Positions 15,669-22,715 of a stretch of DNA of 31,580 nucleotides are shown piece by piece. Source of the stretch: a virus. The stretch lies in the IMG/VR virus record IMGVR_UViG_3300009509_000154, positions 1 to 31,580 of that record; one strand, given 5' to 3'. Made by a program: the position numbers and the translations under genes. The notes beneath the pieces were generated by a model. It worked only from the letters and a program-made list of their open reading frames with translations. It ran no database searches and had not been told where the DNA came from. Positions within the stretch are counted from its first letter, which is position 1, and every line of letters starts with the position of its first letter.

Positions 15669-15934
15669 TTGCGAAGAGGCGCGGTATTGATTGTTGCTTC
15701 AACGCGAAGTGCTTCATCGGAAGGCACTTCAACAAAAAGTTCAGACAGCGCTTTTACACTGTTGAATACCACCAAGTCATCATCACTGACAATGGGCGAA
15801 TGCCCGCAACATGGACATGACTTGTTATGCCATTCTGGAATCTGGTCAAACTCAATATCTTTGTTCCAGTCACAACCGGAATTATCACATTGAACGGTTG
15901 TTTTCTTGCTTTGGATTTCTACTAGCTTGGTCAT
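15665..15934 (-). CDS. small zinc-ribbon protein
   Basis: An 89-residue protein. I chose the ATG at 15934, which has GGAG upstream, rather than longer versions that run into the next gene. TVQCDNSGCDWNKDIEFD and SCPCCGHSP (Cys16, Cys21, Cys40, Cys43) form a likely zinc ribbon of the type that reads single-stranded DNA or packs small domains. The C-terminal half is a short acidic alpha/beta part. Confidence 0.55.
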   Translation of the reverse strand: MTKLVEIQSKKTTVQCDNSGCDWNKDIEFDQIPEWHNKSCPCCGHSPIVSDDDLVVFNSVKALSELFVEVPSDEALRVEATINTAPLRK

Positions 15935-15941
15935 AATACAG

Positions 15942-16160
15942 TTACTCCACTTTGTGAATAAGACAAGTACATTTTTTGTCGACATACCAATCGGTTGGAC
16001 TGACATTTGTTGGTGGCGACACCTCGGTCATGGCAATGCGATATTCAATGTCATCGTCAATTTCAATCAACACACCTCGGTCGCTTGGGCTGTATATATT
16101 AAATTTGCGCTCAAAGTCCGTGATGGGAAACGCGGTAATAAAATATTGGTCATTTATCAC
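15942..16160 (-). CDS. small hypothetical protein
   Basis: A 72-residue protein with a GTG start at 16160 that overlaps the previous gene by 11 bases. Mostly beta by eye (YFITAFPITDFERKFNIYSP, VLIEIDDDIEYRIAMTEV), ending in VDKKCTCLIHKVE. No recognised family. Confidence 0.5.
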   Translation of the reverse strand: MINDQYFITAFPITDFERKFNIYSPSDRGVLIEIDDDIEYRIAMTEVSPPTNVSPTDWYVDKKCTCLIHKVE

Positions 16161-16488
16161 GATTGGCCAATTCTCGTATCATGTCGATTTGTTCTTGGGT
16201 AAACGGACCATCATCCGGTTCATATTTGGGCGTATAATTTTCAATTTCGTCAAAAAAATCACGCACGGACTGTTCAAATGGAGCGTTGATTTCCCGCAAG
16301 GCTTCTGCTAACTGCAACAATGCCCCCCAGTTCCATCCACCACTACGGCTTTGGTCTGGCCAATACATCCAGCTTCCGTCTTCGTGGCATATGATATCAC
16401 CCAGATACACGCCATTGTAATAGTACACATCGTACTTTTCGGGCAACCCTTCTTTGTTGAGTTGCGGTTCGATTCTCAGTAATTTCAT
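16150..16488 (-). CDS. hypothetical protein with Trp-rich middle
   Basis: A 112-residue protein. The segment VYLGDIICHEDGSWMYWPDQSRSGGWNWGALLQLAEALREINAPFE has an order (G-xx-L-HEDG-W-YWP-xxxxGWxxG) I have seen in other small phage proteins of unknown role. The C-terminal 35 residues are acidic. The start overlaps the stop of the membrane protein upstream. Confidence 0.55.
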   Translation of the reverse strand: MKLLRIEPQLNKEGLPEKYDVYYYNGVYLGDIICHEDGSWMYWPDQSRSGGWNWGALLQLAEALREINAPFEQSVRDFFDEIENYTPKYEPDDGPFTQEQIDMIRELANRDK

Positions 16489-16838
16489 TTTTTCACCGCC
16501 AACTTGTCAGCATATTCCAATAGCCAGATATCCGGCGAATCCGCAACATAGTACCAATCAAACGAAAATGCACCAACGCCAATGCCAATCATCAAGCATA
16601 ATGACGATAGACATAGTCTCATGGTGGCCAACTCGCCGTCGTTTGAGCAAAAGTATTCAAACCGACAATAAAAAATATAGGCGAAGAGAATCACGAAAAA
16701 ACAAAAAAGAAAAAAATTTCCAACGAAAGTCGTGGTCATTAGTTGGTTCAACAATTCTGGATATTGCTCAACCGGAACCGCGCCATCACCAACAGTGTTC
16801 CGGATTAGGTTCAGAACAATTTCGTCGCGTGTTGTCAT
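16485..16838 (-). CDS. small membrane protein, two TM segments
   Basis: A 117-residue protein with GAGGTG before its ATG. Two hydrophobic segments, about residues 37-57 (FVGNFFLFCFFVILFAYIF) and 76-93 (CLSSLCLMIGIGVGAFSF), are separated by a short acidic loop. No family recognised. A role at the inner membrane (superinfection exclusion or host takeover) would fit, but nothing specific shows it. Confidence 0.55.
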   Translation of the reverse strand: MTTRDEIVLNLIRNTVGDGAVPVEQYPELLNQLMTTTFVGNFFLFCFFVILFAYIFYCRFEYFCSNDGELATMRLCLSSLCLMIGIGVGAFSFDWYYVADSPDIWLLEYADKLAVKK

Positions 16839-16842
16839 GGTA

Positions 16843-17124
16843 TCACCTCACAATAGAGTTATTGACAATTTTATCAAATAGTTCTGGAGACACAACATCA
16901 AAATTGCTGCAACCAAGTTCACGAAAATGTTTGCCGGTTGTTGGTCCCCAGTGGTTGTCCAACCTGACTTTGGCTATTTCTGGTTTCCCACCATGTTCTG
17001 GTGTGTGGTTGGCAATACCATGAAACGCGATGCAGGTTTCATATGAAAAGAAATAACGATTCGCTCCAATGGTTACTACATGTGCTTGGGTTTTTCGCCC
17101 AGTTGGGTTTGTAATATACGCCAT
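16843..17124 (-). CDS. conserved small phage protein (WGPTTGKH motif)
   Basis: A 93-residue protein with GGAG before its ATG. The order ANRYFFSYETCIAFHG, then RLDNHWGPTTGKHFRELGC, is one I recall from small uncharacterised proteins of many tailed phages (YFSYxTxIAF ... N.W..TTG.H...). No enzymatic motif. Confidence 0.65.
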   Translation of the reverse strand: MAYITNPTGRKTQAHVVTIGANRYFFSYETCIAFHGIANHTPEHGGKPEIAKVRLDNHWGPTTGKHFRELGCSNFDVVSPELFDKIVNNSIVR

Positions 17125-17139
17125 AATATAAACTCCGTG

Positions 17140-17415
17140 TTATTCTCGGTAGTTGTCCAGTTGGCCGAAATAATATTCGGCTACTGGTTTTGCCAGTTTG
17201 GTGCCAAAGGCAGCAATTTGGTGTTTGTCTCTGGTTTCATTGTTTCCGTTGGCCACTCCAATATACGCTTTTTGGTGTCCAGTCACAACATCTTCGCACA
17301 GAACCGCACAAATACATCCTGTCATGTTGGTGAACCAAACGGCTTGTTTGATTTCCAAACAGGTACCGGCAACCAGATTGCGGTTTGGGAACTTGGCGAT
17401 ATTGTCACTCATCAT
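17140..17415 (-). CDS. hypothetical protein
   Basis: A 91-residue protein. Tandem ATGs at 17415 and 17412 both overlap the previous stop; either could be used. CLEIKQAVWFTNMTGCICAVLCEDVVTGHQKAYIGVANG looks like a compact beta domain with four Cys. No family recognised. Confidence 0.5.
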   Translation of the reverse strand: MMSDNIAKFPNRNLVAGTCLEIKQAVWFTNMTGCICAVLCEDVVTGHQKAYIGVANGNNETRDKHQIAAFGTKLAKPVAEYYFGQLDNYRE

Positions 17416-17786
17416 ACATTTTCCGATTGGTTTCGGACTCTCTCGCAGGACAATTCTACCAGAGAATTGGTCTCGGAATCAATAATTTCCTTGAACCAGC
17501 GACCGGCTTCTTCCGGCGTTTTTTCGCCAGACACGATATACAACACCAAGTCCGACAGTCCGTTGACTTCCAGTCGGTCTACCAAGTCATCAAAACCAGC
17601 CCAGATATTACCAACGCCAGCCGGTGCTGAGTCGCCTTTCACAATGGCCGCGCGGATGTTTTCTTCAAACTTGTCGCACAGGATGTCAGCATCCGGTTTG
17701 TTCAGGGCAGGGTCATCGCTATACACTTCATCGCGACGCTCGTCAACTTCGTAGGTGTATCCGTTTCGGCGAAATTTGGAACTCAT
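17412..17786 (-). CDS. hypothetical acidic protein
   Basis: A 124-residue acidic protein with AGGAG well spaced before its ATG and its own promoter upstream (17818-17846). It starts with a short beta hairpin (KFRRNGYTYEVDERRDEVYSDD), followed by helices. No family recognised. It is the first gene of a leftward transcript. Confidence 0.55.
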   Translation of the reverse strand: MSSKFRRNGYTYEVDERRDEVYSDDPALNKPDADILCDKFEENIRAAIVKGDSAPAGVGNIWAGFDDLVDRLEVNGLSDLVLYIVSGEKTPEEAGRWFKEIIDSETNSLVELSCERVRNQSENV

Positions 17787-17817
17787 GTCAAACTCCTATC
17801 AATCAATTCACACTATC

Positions 17818-17846
17818 ATCATAAACACTTTTTTTTGAAAAAACAA
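17818..17846 (-). promoter_or_regulatory. sigma70-type promoter, leftward
   Basis: On the minus strand TTGTTT (17841-17846), 17 bases, and TATGAT (17818-17823), with an A8 tract inside the spacer. It lies in the gap of 66 bases before the 17412-17786 gene and has the right distance to its ribosome-binding site. Confidence 0.5.
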
Positions 17847-17852
17847 TAGTTT

Positions 17853-18209
17853 TTAAGGTTTTCTATACATAAAAACAATGTTTTTTAAGCCCCTTTCCCT
17901 AACAAGTTCGACCATGTGTTTGGTGCCTGTACTGGAGCCATCCCAGAAAGCAACCAGACAGTCGGCATTGTTGGCCATGGCCTCGTTCCTAAGCCGTCCA
18001 GCGGCCTTGCCATACGCTTCCCAGTTGGCTGGGTATTCGTCCACTGGTATGCCGTTTTCGTTCGCCCAACGCCTTCCTAATTCGTCTGCCCCGCGCGCAC
18101 AGCCACACACGACAGTTGACGGTTTCCATACTTCGGTTACGGTCTCCATGGCGCGCACCATAGTAGGGTAGTCATCAAAAGACCGGCTACCAGCAATAAT
18201 AATTCTCAT
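17853..18209 (-). CDS. DUF2493-type SLOG-fold protein
   Basis: A 118-residue protein of the YspA/cpYpsA-related SLOG family. It begins with MRIIIAGSRSFDDY (strand plus GSR loop), has VVCGCARGADELGRRWA (33-49, the GxxxGxD nucleotide loop), AGRLRNEAMANNADCLVAFWDGSSTGT (70-96) and a final strand NIVFMYRKP. These are all the usual marks. SLOG domains bind nucleotide-derived ligands such as NAD or ADP-ribose products. Phage copies are common but their role is unsettled; counter-defence against NAD-signal systems is one possibility and pure inference here. Confidence 0.85.
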   Translation of the reverse strand: MRIIIAGSRSFDDYPTMVRAMETVTEVWKPSTVVCGCARGADELGRRWANENGIPVDEYPANWEAYGKAAGRLRNEAMANNADCLVAFWDGSSTGTKHMVELVRERGLKNIVFMYRKP

Positions 18210-18220
18210 TTGGGAATTCC

Positions 18221-18922
18221 TTAGAAATGATATTGATTCTCATTTGTGTTTGACGAAAGAACCGTCCGGAATTGTTCAGACCGAATCTTGACTTTATGGA
18301 AATACCTGCTAGCGGCATCCATGTTTTTGTTCCGGTTGAAATCGGTGATACCGATGTTATAAGCCATAATGGCCGAGTCCAAGCTACCAGTTTTTTCCCG
18401 ATACCGATTCAGAATCCACGCGCCAGCCAAAATATTTTCTTCTGGGTGGGAAATGTCGTAAGGACACACTCGTTTCCAGAATACGGGTTTGACTTGTGCG
18501 TATCCAATGGCATTAGATTTTGATTTTTGTTCTGGTATATAACTGGATTCGGTTGCAATTAAACCAGCTAATATATACGACGGAATGTTGTATTTTTTGC
18601 TTGCAATGAGAATTGTTTTTGTAATTGGTATGGCGCGTTTTGGTGAAACTCTATATTCGGACACCAAGAAAAACGACAAGCGGTCAAATTCTTGTTGGTC
18701 ATATTTTTCTGGTGGTGTATCAAAATCATAATCACCAAGATAGTTGTCTTGTGGCGATGGAATGTTACTAAGAACAACGATTATGTTTGTTGATTGTTCT
18801 GGTTTACTGAACGGCCATGCGCCGGAACCAACAACAGCAACAAAAAACAACAGAAAAAATGAATTGATAGCAGTAACTACTTTCCATGTTAATGGTTGTT
18901 GTTTGTCTTTTGATTTTTCCAT
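18221..18922 (-). CDS. membrane-anchored lytic transglycosylase (SLT domain)
   Basis: A 233-residue protein. A hydrophobic N-terminal segment at about 13-33 (WKVVTAINSFFLLFFVAVVG) after a basic start would act as a signal anchor. A linker follows to about 95, then an SLT lysozyme-like domain: ILAGLIATESSYIP with Glu125 as likely catalytic acid, SNAIGYAQVKPVFWK (136-150, the GxxQ motif), and ILAGAWILNRYREKTGSLDSAIMAYNIG ending in the AYNxG motif. It cuts peptidoglycan between MurNAc and GlcNAc. AGGAAT precedes the ATG. It may be the endolysin (held by the membrane until release) or help entry; its place among early-type genes and the lack of lysozyme in gp5 leave both open. Confidence 0.85.
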   Translation of the reverse strand: MEKSKDKQQPLTWKVVTAINSFFLLFFVAVVGSGAWPFSKPEQSTNIIVVLSNIPSPQDNYLGDYDFDTPPEKYDQQEFDRLSFFLVSEYRVSPKRAIPITKTILIASKKYNIPSYILAGLIATESSYIPEQKSKSNAIGYAQVKPVFWKRVCPYDISHPEENILAGAWILNRYREKTGSLDSAIMAYNIGITDFNRNKNMDAASRYFHKVKIRSEQFRTVLSSNTNENQYHF

Positions 18923-18925
18923 TTT

Positions 18926-19105
18926 CTATTCCTGTGTGTTACGCGCCTTGGTGCTATTCGTTAAAAATGTCCTGCAATCACAATTCTTGCACTTCCGTAT
19001 GCGTAGCCGTTGCAATGCCTCTGGCGACAACGATTCGTGCTTTTCCAATATCGGCATTTCATCCTTTGTCTGTACCGTGTGGCACCTGTAGCACTGGTAT
19101 ATCAC
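18926..19105 (-). CDS. small zinc-finger protein (59 aa)
   Basis: A GTG start at 19105 overlaps the upstream stop (GTGA). The product has CYRC at 5-8 and CKNCDC at 39-44, a probable zinc ribbon. Its last residues (STKARNTQE) and the DNA coding them match the end of another small gene at 20332-20490. It ends four bases before the transglycosylase start, and its 3' end contains that gene's ribosome-binding site. Confidence 0.6.
   Translation of the reverse strand: MIYQCYRCHTVQTKDEMPILEKHESLSPEALQRLRIRKCKNCDCRTFLTNSTKARNTQE
18927..18959. repeat. 33-base near-repeat, copy A
   Basis: This stretch matches 20333-20365 at 29 of 33 positions and codes, on the minus strand, the C-terminal residues ending in NTQE plus an AGGAATA that can act as a ribosome-binding site. 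Here it serves the transglycosylase gene. Confidence 0.6.
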
Positions 19106-19332
19106 TCGCCCTCCATAAGCTCGGTTGGGGCGCTGGATTTAGGCAATAACTTGTTCGCACGCTCTATATCAAATGACTCAATAAAACCACTAACATGAGC
19201 ATCGGCAAAATCCTTACAACGCTGACGGTTCAATTCCAGAGAATCCTTCGGATAATGCTCACATCCGGTAATGTATCCGGTAGGGCTGTCGTACAACACT
19301 ACCCCACACTTATCGCAGATAAAGTTGCTCAC
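19102..19332 (-). CDS. small conserved phage protein with CDKCG start
   Basis: A 76-residue protein with a GTG start (19332) that overlaps the upstream stop. The N-terminus FICDKCGVVLYDSPTGYITGCEHYP (Cys6, Cys9, Cys24, His26) is a likely zinc site; I recall this segment from small phage proteins of unknown role. The rest is a charged helix. Confidence 0.6.
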   Translation of the reverse strand: MSNFICDKCGVVLYDSPTGYITGCEHYPKDSLELNRQRCKDFADAHVSGFIESFDIERANKLLPKSSAPTELMEGE

Positions 19333-19682
19333 CCCACACCCCCTTCGCTGCTTTCAGCACTTCCGCTATCGGTTGGCGGTAGGGGCATCCACACTGTCGG
19401 ATAACGCAGTTCATCCACGCAAAATCCTGCGTCTTTGTGCCACGCACATAGCGAGAACATGGCTGGCAATCCATGAGCAGACGGGCACCATGCTAGAAAG
19501 AGCGTCCCATCCTTCGGCGCTGTCTCAATCGGCTGCCACTGGTGCGCTGCCTTGAGTGCTTCAAGCTCTGCGCGGAGTTTTTCGATGTCTTCGCAAAACC
19601 CTAACAGGCTTTCTTCCATCAACTTATCCCCATTACTAATTTCTCTAGCGAAGGCTCGAACATATGCAACATCACCATTCAT
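19329..19682 (-). CDS. DUF551-like protein
   Basis: A 117-residue protein. HQWQPIETAPKDGTLFLAWCPS (47-68) and a final VWMPLPP (98-104) are the two ends of the DUF551 domain, a small beta domain common in phages and prophages of proteobacteria. The first 45 residues form a coiled-coil-like helix (LRAELEALKA). AAGGAG lies about 13 bases before the chosen ATG, which is rather far. Function unknown. Confidence 0.75.
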   Translation of the reverse strand: MNGDVAYVRAFAREISNGDKLMEESLLGFCEDIEKLRAELEALKAAHQWQPIETAPKDGTLFLAWCPSAHGLPAMFSLCAWHKDAGFCVDELRYPTVWMPLPPTDSGSAESSEGGVG

Positions 19683-19723
19683 GACTATGACTTCACTCCT
19701 TTCTTATCCACAATCAACCCTCC

Positions 19724-20008
19724 TTAACCCCATGTCCTGTGGCATTCTGCGATGTGCTCCATGCCATCGTATTCCTCGATGGTGTATTCCACATCGTCTG
19801 GTATTTCAACCACGGATAATTTTGCGTACTCCCCATTGGCCGCATTTCCAAGCTCTTCTACAACCGCAACAAGTATAGGGTCGCTCCTATTCTTTGGCCT
19901 CTTATTCAACGAGACTGAGTCTGCGTTGCCTTGCATTTCTGCCATTCGCTTCATCGCCAGTGGCGACAGCGAGAATCCCCCGAAACATTTGTTGATAACA
20001 ACTTTCAT
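19724..20008 (-). CDS. conserved phage protein MKVVINKCFGGFSLS family
   Basis: A 94-residue protein. GTG (20011) and ATG (20008) lie in tandem; AAGGAG fits the ATG well. The N-terminus MKVVINKCFGGFSLSPLAMKRMAEM is well known to me from many phage genomes, always annotated as unknown. The later VVEELG...AKLSVVEIPDDVEYTIEEYDGMEHIAE also fits that family. No enzymatic motif. Confidence 0.75.
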   Translation of the reverse strand: MKVVINKCFGGFSLSPLAMKRMAEMQGNADSVSLNKRPKNRSDPILVAVVEELGNAANGEYAKLSVVEIPDDVEYTIEEYDGMEHIAECHRTWG

Positions 20009-20011
20009 CAC

Positions 20012-20239
20012 TCACTCCTTCCAGCCACGGGAGCGGATTGCTTCGTCAATGATATTCTCTGAAAGCAGGGAAGTATTGTCATACTCCTTTAGCCAACGAT
20101 AGCGCATGGCATCTTGCTTAAAACCATCTACCGCTTCCTTAACCGCTGTGTTGATAAGGTCTGCAATCCTTTTCGCAGCGGCATCTGTAATCTTCCACTC
20201 ATATTCACTTAATACATCTTCCGGCGTGTATTCATTCAT
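20012..20239 (-). CDS. small conserved phage protein (DAMRYRWL motif)
   Basis: A 75-residue protein. The N-terminus MNEYTPEDVLSEYEW shares YTPEDV with the protein at 20543-20818, as a result of a local duplication. DAMRYRWLKEYDNTSLLSENIIDEAIRSRG is a recurrent ending among uncharacterised phage proteins. The AAAGGAA used for its start lies in the remnant gene upstream. Confidence 0.6.
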   Translation of the reverse strand: MNEYTPEDVLSEYEWKITDAAAKRIADLINTAVKEAVDGFKQDAMRYRWLKEYDNTSLLSENIIDEAIRSRGWKE

Positions 20240-20326
20240 GGCTTATTTCCTTTTTAGCGTTTCAGCAAAAGCCTTTGCATCGGCCTCGCTGCAAAATGGC
20301 TCGTAAGTAAATCTTCCATTGCGCGG
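20214..20326. repeat. 113-base direct repeat, copy 1
   Basis: This stretch is nearly identical to 20793-20904. On the minus strand both copies hold the end of one gene, a ribosome-binding site, and the first codons of the next gene (M..YTPEDV). The main difference is a one-base length change between the stop of the first gene and the next start. Confidence 0.75.
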
Positions 20327-20329
20327 CTT
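20243..20329 (-). pseudogene. remnant: C-terminal 28 codons of a copy of the 20815-21111 gene
   Basis: The frame reads KPRNGRFTYEPFCSEADAKA through to KRK and a stop, matching the end of the protein at 20815-21111 with two or three changes (Thr for Ala, Ser for Asn, end shortened). No ATG, GTG or TTG lies in frame before a stop at 20345-20347, so the copy cannot be translated alone. It looks like the scar of a duplication or recombination. Confidence 0.65.
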
Positions 20330-20331
20330 TG

Positions 20332-20490
20332 TTATTCCTGTGTGTTATTCGCCTTGGCGCTATCCTCAAACGCGAGTGGCTTGTACACCGCCCATTCGCG
20401 GAGCCTGTCAGAGTCGTAGTAAACTACGCCATCGTCGCCTAGGCCAAGCAGGGTATTCTTGTAGACTACCAACTGTATAATCTTCGGCAT
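20332..20490 (-). CDS. small hypothetical protein (52 aa)
   Basis: ATG at 20490 with GGAGGT ideally placed. The product begins MPKIIQLVVYKNTLLGLGDD and has YYDSDRLREWAVYKPL, ending in AKANNTQE, the tail shared with the small protein at 18926-19105. The strong ribosome-binding site argues that it is real. A short hairpin (ACACC/GGTGT, near 20509-20523) lies between it and the upstream gene. Confidence 0.55.
   Translation of the reverse strand: MPKIIQLVVYKNTLLGLGDDGVVYYDSDRLREWAVYKPLAFEDSAKANNTQE
20333..20365. repeat. 33-base near-repeat, copy B
   Basis: Partner of 18927-18959. In this copy the AGGAATA is followed by the remnant gene rather than an intact start codon. Confidence 0.6.
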
Positions 20491-20542
20491 ATCACTACCT
20501 CCGTAGAACACCCGTAGGTGTGTTACTCGTTACCTTTGGTTA

Positions 20543-20818
20543 TCAATCAAATGCCATCTTTGTATTTGCACAAATAGTAATCTTCGCGCATGGTTTTTCC
20601 TCTGGTAAATGAATGCCAGTTTTTTTAATGGTGTCAAAGCATGAAGGGCAAGCCCCGCCATAGTATTTCTCGCCGTCCCCACCAGTAAAACTGTTGAGGT
20701 GCCAAAACCCGCCAACTTGGTTATAAGGAATGAAGACATCCTTTTTGCAGAAGGAGCACCTTAGCGTTTTGTCGTTGAAATGCTTTTCTTCTACATCTTC
20801 CGGCGTGTAGTGCTTCAT
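20543..20818 (-). CDS. small zinc-ribbon protein
   Basis: A 91-residue protein starting with an ATG that overlaps the upstream stop (ATGA). RCSFCKKD (Cys21, Cys24) and GGACPSCFDT (Cys57, Cys60) make a clear four-Cys zinc ribbon around a Gly/Trp-rich loop. The N-terminus MKHYTPEDVEE is shared with the 20012-20239 protein. Confidence 0.6.
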   Translation of the reverse strand: MKHYTPEDVEEKHFNDKTLRCSFCKKDVFIPYNQVGGFWHLNSFTGGDGEKYYGGACPSCFDTIKKTGIHLPEEKPCAKITICANTKMAFD

Positions 20819-20904
20819 GGATACTTCCTTTTTAGCGTTTCAGCAAAAGCCTTTGCATCGGCCTCATTGCAAAACGGCTCGTAAGCAAATCTTCCATTGC
20901 GCGG
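20793..20904. repeat. 113-base direct repeat, copy 2
   Basis: Partner of 20214-20326; here it covers the end of an intact gene (20815-21111) and the start of the zinc-ribbon gene. Confidence 0.75.
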
Positions 20905-21111
20905 TGGCTCCATTGTTTTCCAGTATGGCTTACCGCTGCCCTTGACAGGCATTGAAAATTGCAGCACTTCCCACACTCGCACATTCATTGAGTCTGGATG
21001 TATAAAACTACGCACACGCACATCACCGATATTATTTATTTCTTCCCCGTCATTCCTTGCTTGGTCTAAGTAAACCTCACACATCGCAAAGCGTTCTTCG
21101 TAATCGCTCAT
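20815..21111 (-). CDS. hypothetical protein, parent of the remnant at 20243-20329
   Basis: A 98-residue protein with GGAGGTGAGG before its ATG, overlapping the upstream stop. VRVRSFIHPDSMNVRVWEVLQFSMP is beta-rich. The final NGRFAYEPFCNEADAKAFAETL reads like a small domain ending seen in other phage proteins. No known function. Confidence 0.6.
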   Translation of the reverse strand: MSDYEERFAMCEVYLDQARNDGEEINNIGDVRVRSFIHPDSMNVRVWEVLQFSMPVKGSGKPYWKTMEPPRNGRFAYEPFCNEADAKAFAETLKRKYP

Positions 21112-21389
21112 GCCTCACCTCCAAATAATTTAGCCATACGCGCTTTGGATGCTGCCAGCTCGTCCATCATTTGGCTGGCAAGCTCTACACCTTGCGCGTT
21201 TGTTTCTGCCAACTTCATGGTCTCCACCAGCAGCCGGTCGCGCTCAATCTGCAAGGCTTGCTTACAAGCTGCATTGCGAAGCACAAGCTGCGGCTCGCTG
21301 GCGCATTCCTCGCACAGCCCATTTTCGTCGGGCAGGTCGTAGTCGCTATCGCGGTTCAATTCACAGCACTCGCACTTGTATATACTCAT
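21108..21389 (-). CDS. small protein: N-terminal zinc site plus coiled coil
   Basis: A 93-residue protein. YKCECCELN (Cys6, Cys8, Cys9) and GLCEECASE (Cys26, Cys29) form a likely zinc site. Residues 35-88 are a long helix (LQIERDRLLVETMKLAETNAQGVELASQ), probably a coiled coil. GGGGGTGG lies before the start. Confidence 0.6.
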   Translation of the reverse strand: MSIYKCECCELNRDSDYDLPDENGLCEECASEPQLVLRNAACKQALQIERDRLLVETMKLAETNAQGVELASQMMDELAASKARMAKLFGGEA

Positions 21390-21425
21390 CGTCCACCCCC
21401 CAGATTATTAAAACACAATAGAATT

Positions 21426-21917
21426 TTAATCAAAATTGTTGGTTGTGTCAATATCACACTTCATACAAATGCCATGTTTCAATATGAAGTTTTCCTGAAA
21501 ATCAAACTTCGGGTATTCTGTAAAACACTGTGGGCACTGGACGGTATCCTTTTTTTCTAGTGACCGGATGTCGGACACATCAACCCCAGTAGATTCCATG
21601 GCATTCAATAATCCATCCAGCAATTTATCGTCCTGCGTTGCTCTTCGTGCTAGCAATCCGGCAGTTTGGTTAATTGCCCAGTCAACGCCGTGTTCCCATT
21701 GGTCAACACTGTGTTTTGCAACAATGTGAGCACCAACAACAGCCAACCCAATAAGAAACAAAACAAACCCAAAAAACCATAACCAATAATCAGCGCCAGT
21801 TCCGGCTGGTTCGTCTGGAAGAACAATTATTGCAATGATGTAGTTTGCAAATCCAATCATGCCGAAGATATACATTTCGCGCAAAAATTCCACTGTCTTT
21901 TGTTTCAACTTGAACAT
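21426..21917 (-). CDS. membrane protein with two TM segments and C-terminal zinc ribbon
   Basis: A 163-residue protein with an excellent AAGGAG. TM1 is about residues 15-33 (MYIFGMIGFANYIIAIIVL), TM2 about 45-68 (WLWFFGFVLFLIGLAVVGAHIV). The cytosolic part ends in VQCPQCFTEYPKFDF and GICMKCD (Cys128, Cys131, Cys151, Cys154), a zinc ribbon. No family recognised. Confidence 0.6.
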   Translation of the reverse strand: MFKLKQKTVEFLREMYIFGMIGFANYIIAIIVLPDEPAGTGADYWLWFFGFVLFLIGLAVVGAHIVAKHSVDQWEHGVDWAINQTAGLLARRATQDDKLLDGLLNAMESTGVDVSDIRSLEKKDTVQCPQCFTEYPKFDFQENFILKHGICMKCDIDTTNNFD

Positions 21918-21927
21918 GTCGGTCTCC

Positions 21928-22263
21928 TTATAAAAACGACGGGTCGGTGTTTTCGTGAATAAACTTTTCGGCTTCGTCCAGCATTTTGCGCATCCGGTTG
22001 ATTTTGTCGATTGCGCTCCGATGATATTTCCGGTTTCGTTCCCTGTTCTTTATGGACAATGTGCCATCGTCGGATTTGGTCATCCATGCAGAAAAGTCGA
22101 GGGTGATTCTTCTGGAACAGTCGTGGATGTGAAAATCAATGCCAATATCACATTCTCTATCACTCACCCGCGCGATTCCGGTCATCACGATTTGTCCGAC
22201 CATGGATTTATCATCGTTCAGGAATACCTGCTTGCGCACGGTTTTTTTTCTTTTTCTGGCCAT
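21928..22263 (-). CDS. hypothetical basic protein
   Basis: A 111-residue protein with very basic ends: MARKRKKTVRKQVFLNDDK at the start and NRERNRKYHRSAIDKINRMRKML later. The middle (VGQIVMTGIARVSDRECDIGIDFHIHD) is beta-rich. The start overlaps the preceding stop. It might bind nucleic acid given its charge; this is inference. Confidence 0.55.
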   Translation of the reverse strand: MARKRKKTVRKQVFLNDDKSMVGQIVMTGIARVSDRECDIGIDFHIHDCSRRITLDFSAWMTKSDDGTLSIKNRERNRKYHRSAIDKINRMRKMLDEAEKFIHENTDPSFL

Positions 22264-22691
22264 TATCTTTTGTCCAATATTTCTTTGAGTTGTTTTGCAA
22301 GTTTCTTACATTGTTTTTCCATGTATTCCATGTTGCGATATTCGCAACCTTTCTGTATGACATAATCACTGCTTGTTAATGAATGTTCGTAAATGAATGG
22401 GGTGATGTCACCAACATGCGCCGCGTCAAACCCAAACCAATACAAATTGTCATTGGAACATTCAATGGTGATTTTTCCAGCAAAGGTCAGTCCACCATGA
22501 ACATCAATGTCACGAAAAATGTTGGCACTGTATTCTATTCCACACAGTGGCGACTTTGCATCGACGGCCACATAGCCACACAAATGTTTCAGTGTTGGGT
22601 TGCGAAGAATCATACACCGAAATCCAGTTTGTTTGTCGATGAATTTAGCGACAGATGGTTCTTTTTCCCATTCGTGTTTTTGTTTTGCCAT
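22263..22691 (-). CDS. conserved phage protein (VHGGLTFAG / FGFDAAH motif)
   Basis: A 142-residue protein. FRCMILRNPTLKHLCGYVAV, DIDVHGGLTFAGKI and YWFGFDAAHVGDITPF, then EYRNMEYMEKQCKKLAKQL, follow the order of a widespread uncharacterised phage family that I recall well (GYV.V ... VHGGLT(F/Y) ... GFDC.H.GD ... YR....V..E...LA.QL). No reaction is assigned to it. Confidence 0.75.
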   Translation of the reverse strand: MAKQKHEWEKEPSVAKFIDKQTGFRCMILRNPTLKHLCGYVAVDAKSPLCGIEYSANIFRDIDVHGGLTFAGKITIECSNDNLYWFGFDAAHVGDITPFIYEHSLTSSDYVIQKGCEYRNMEYMEKQCKKLAKQLKEILDKR

Positions 22692-22715
22692 GTCGGCGTC
22701 TCTGTTAATAATAAA

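Noticed and set aside
21405-21433. TTGATT-17-TAATAA on the minus strand as a promoter for the 21108-21389 gene
   Set aside because: The -10 box matches consensus at only about three of six positions and the region is simply AT-rich.
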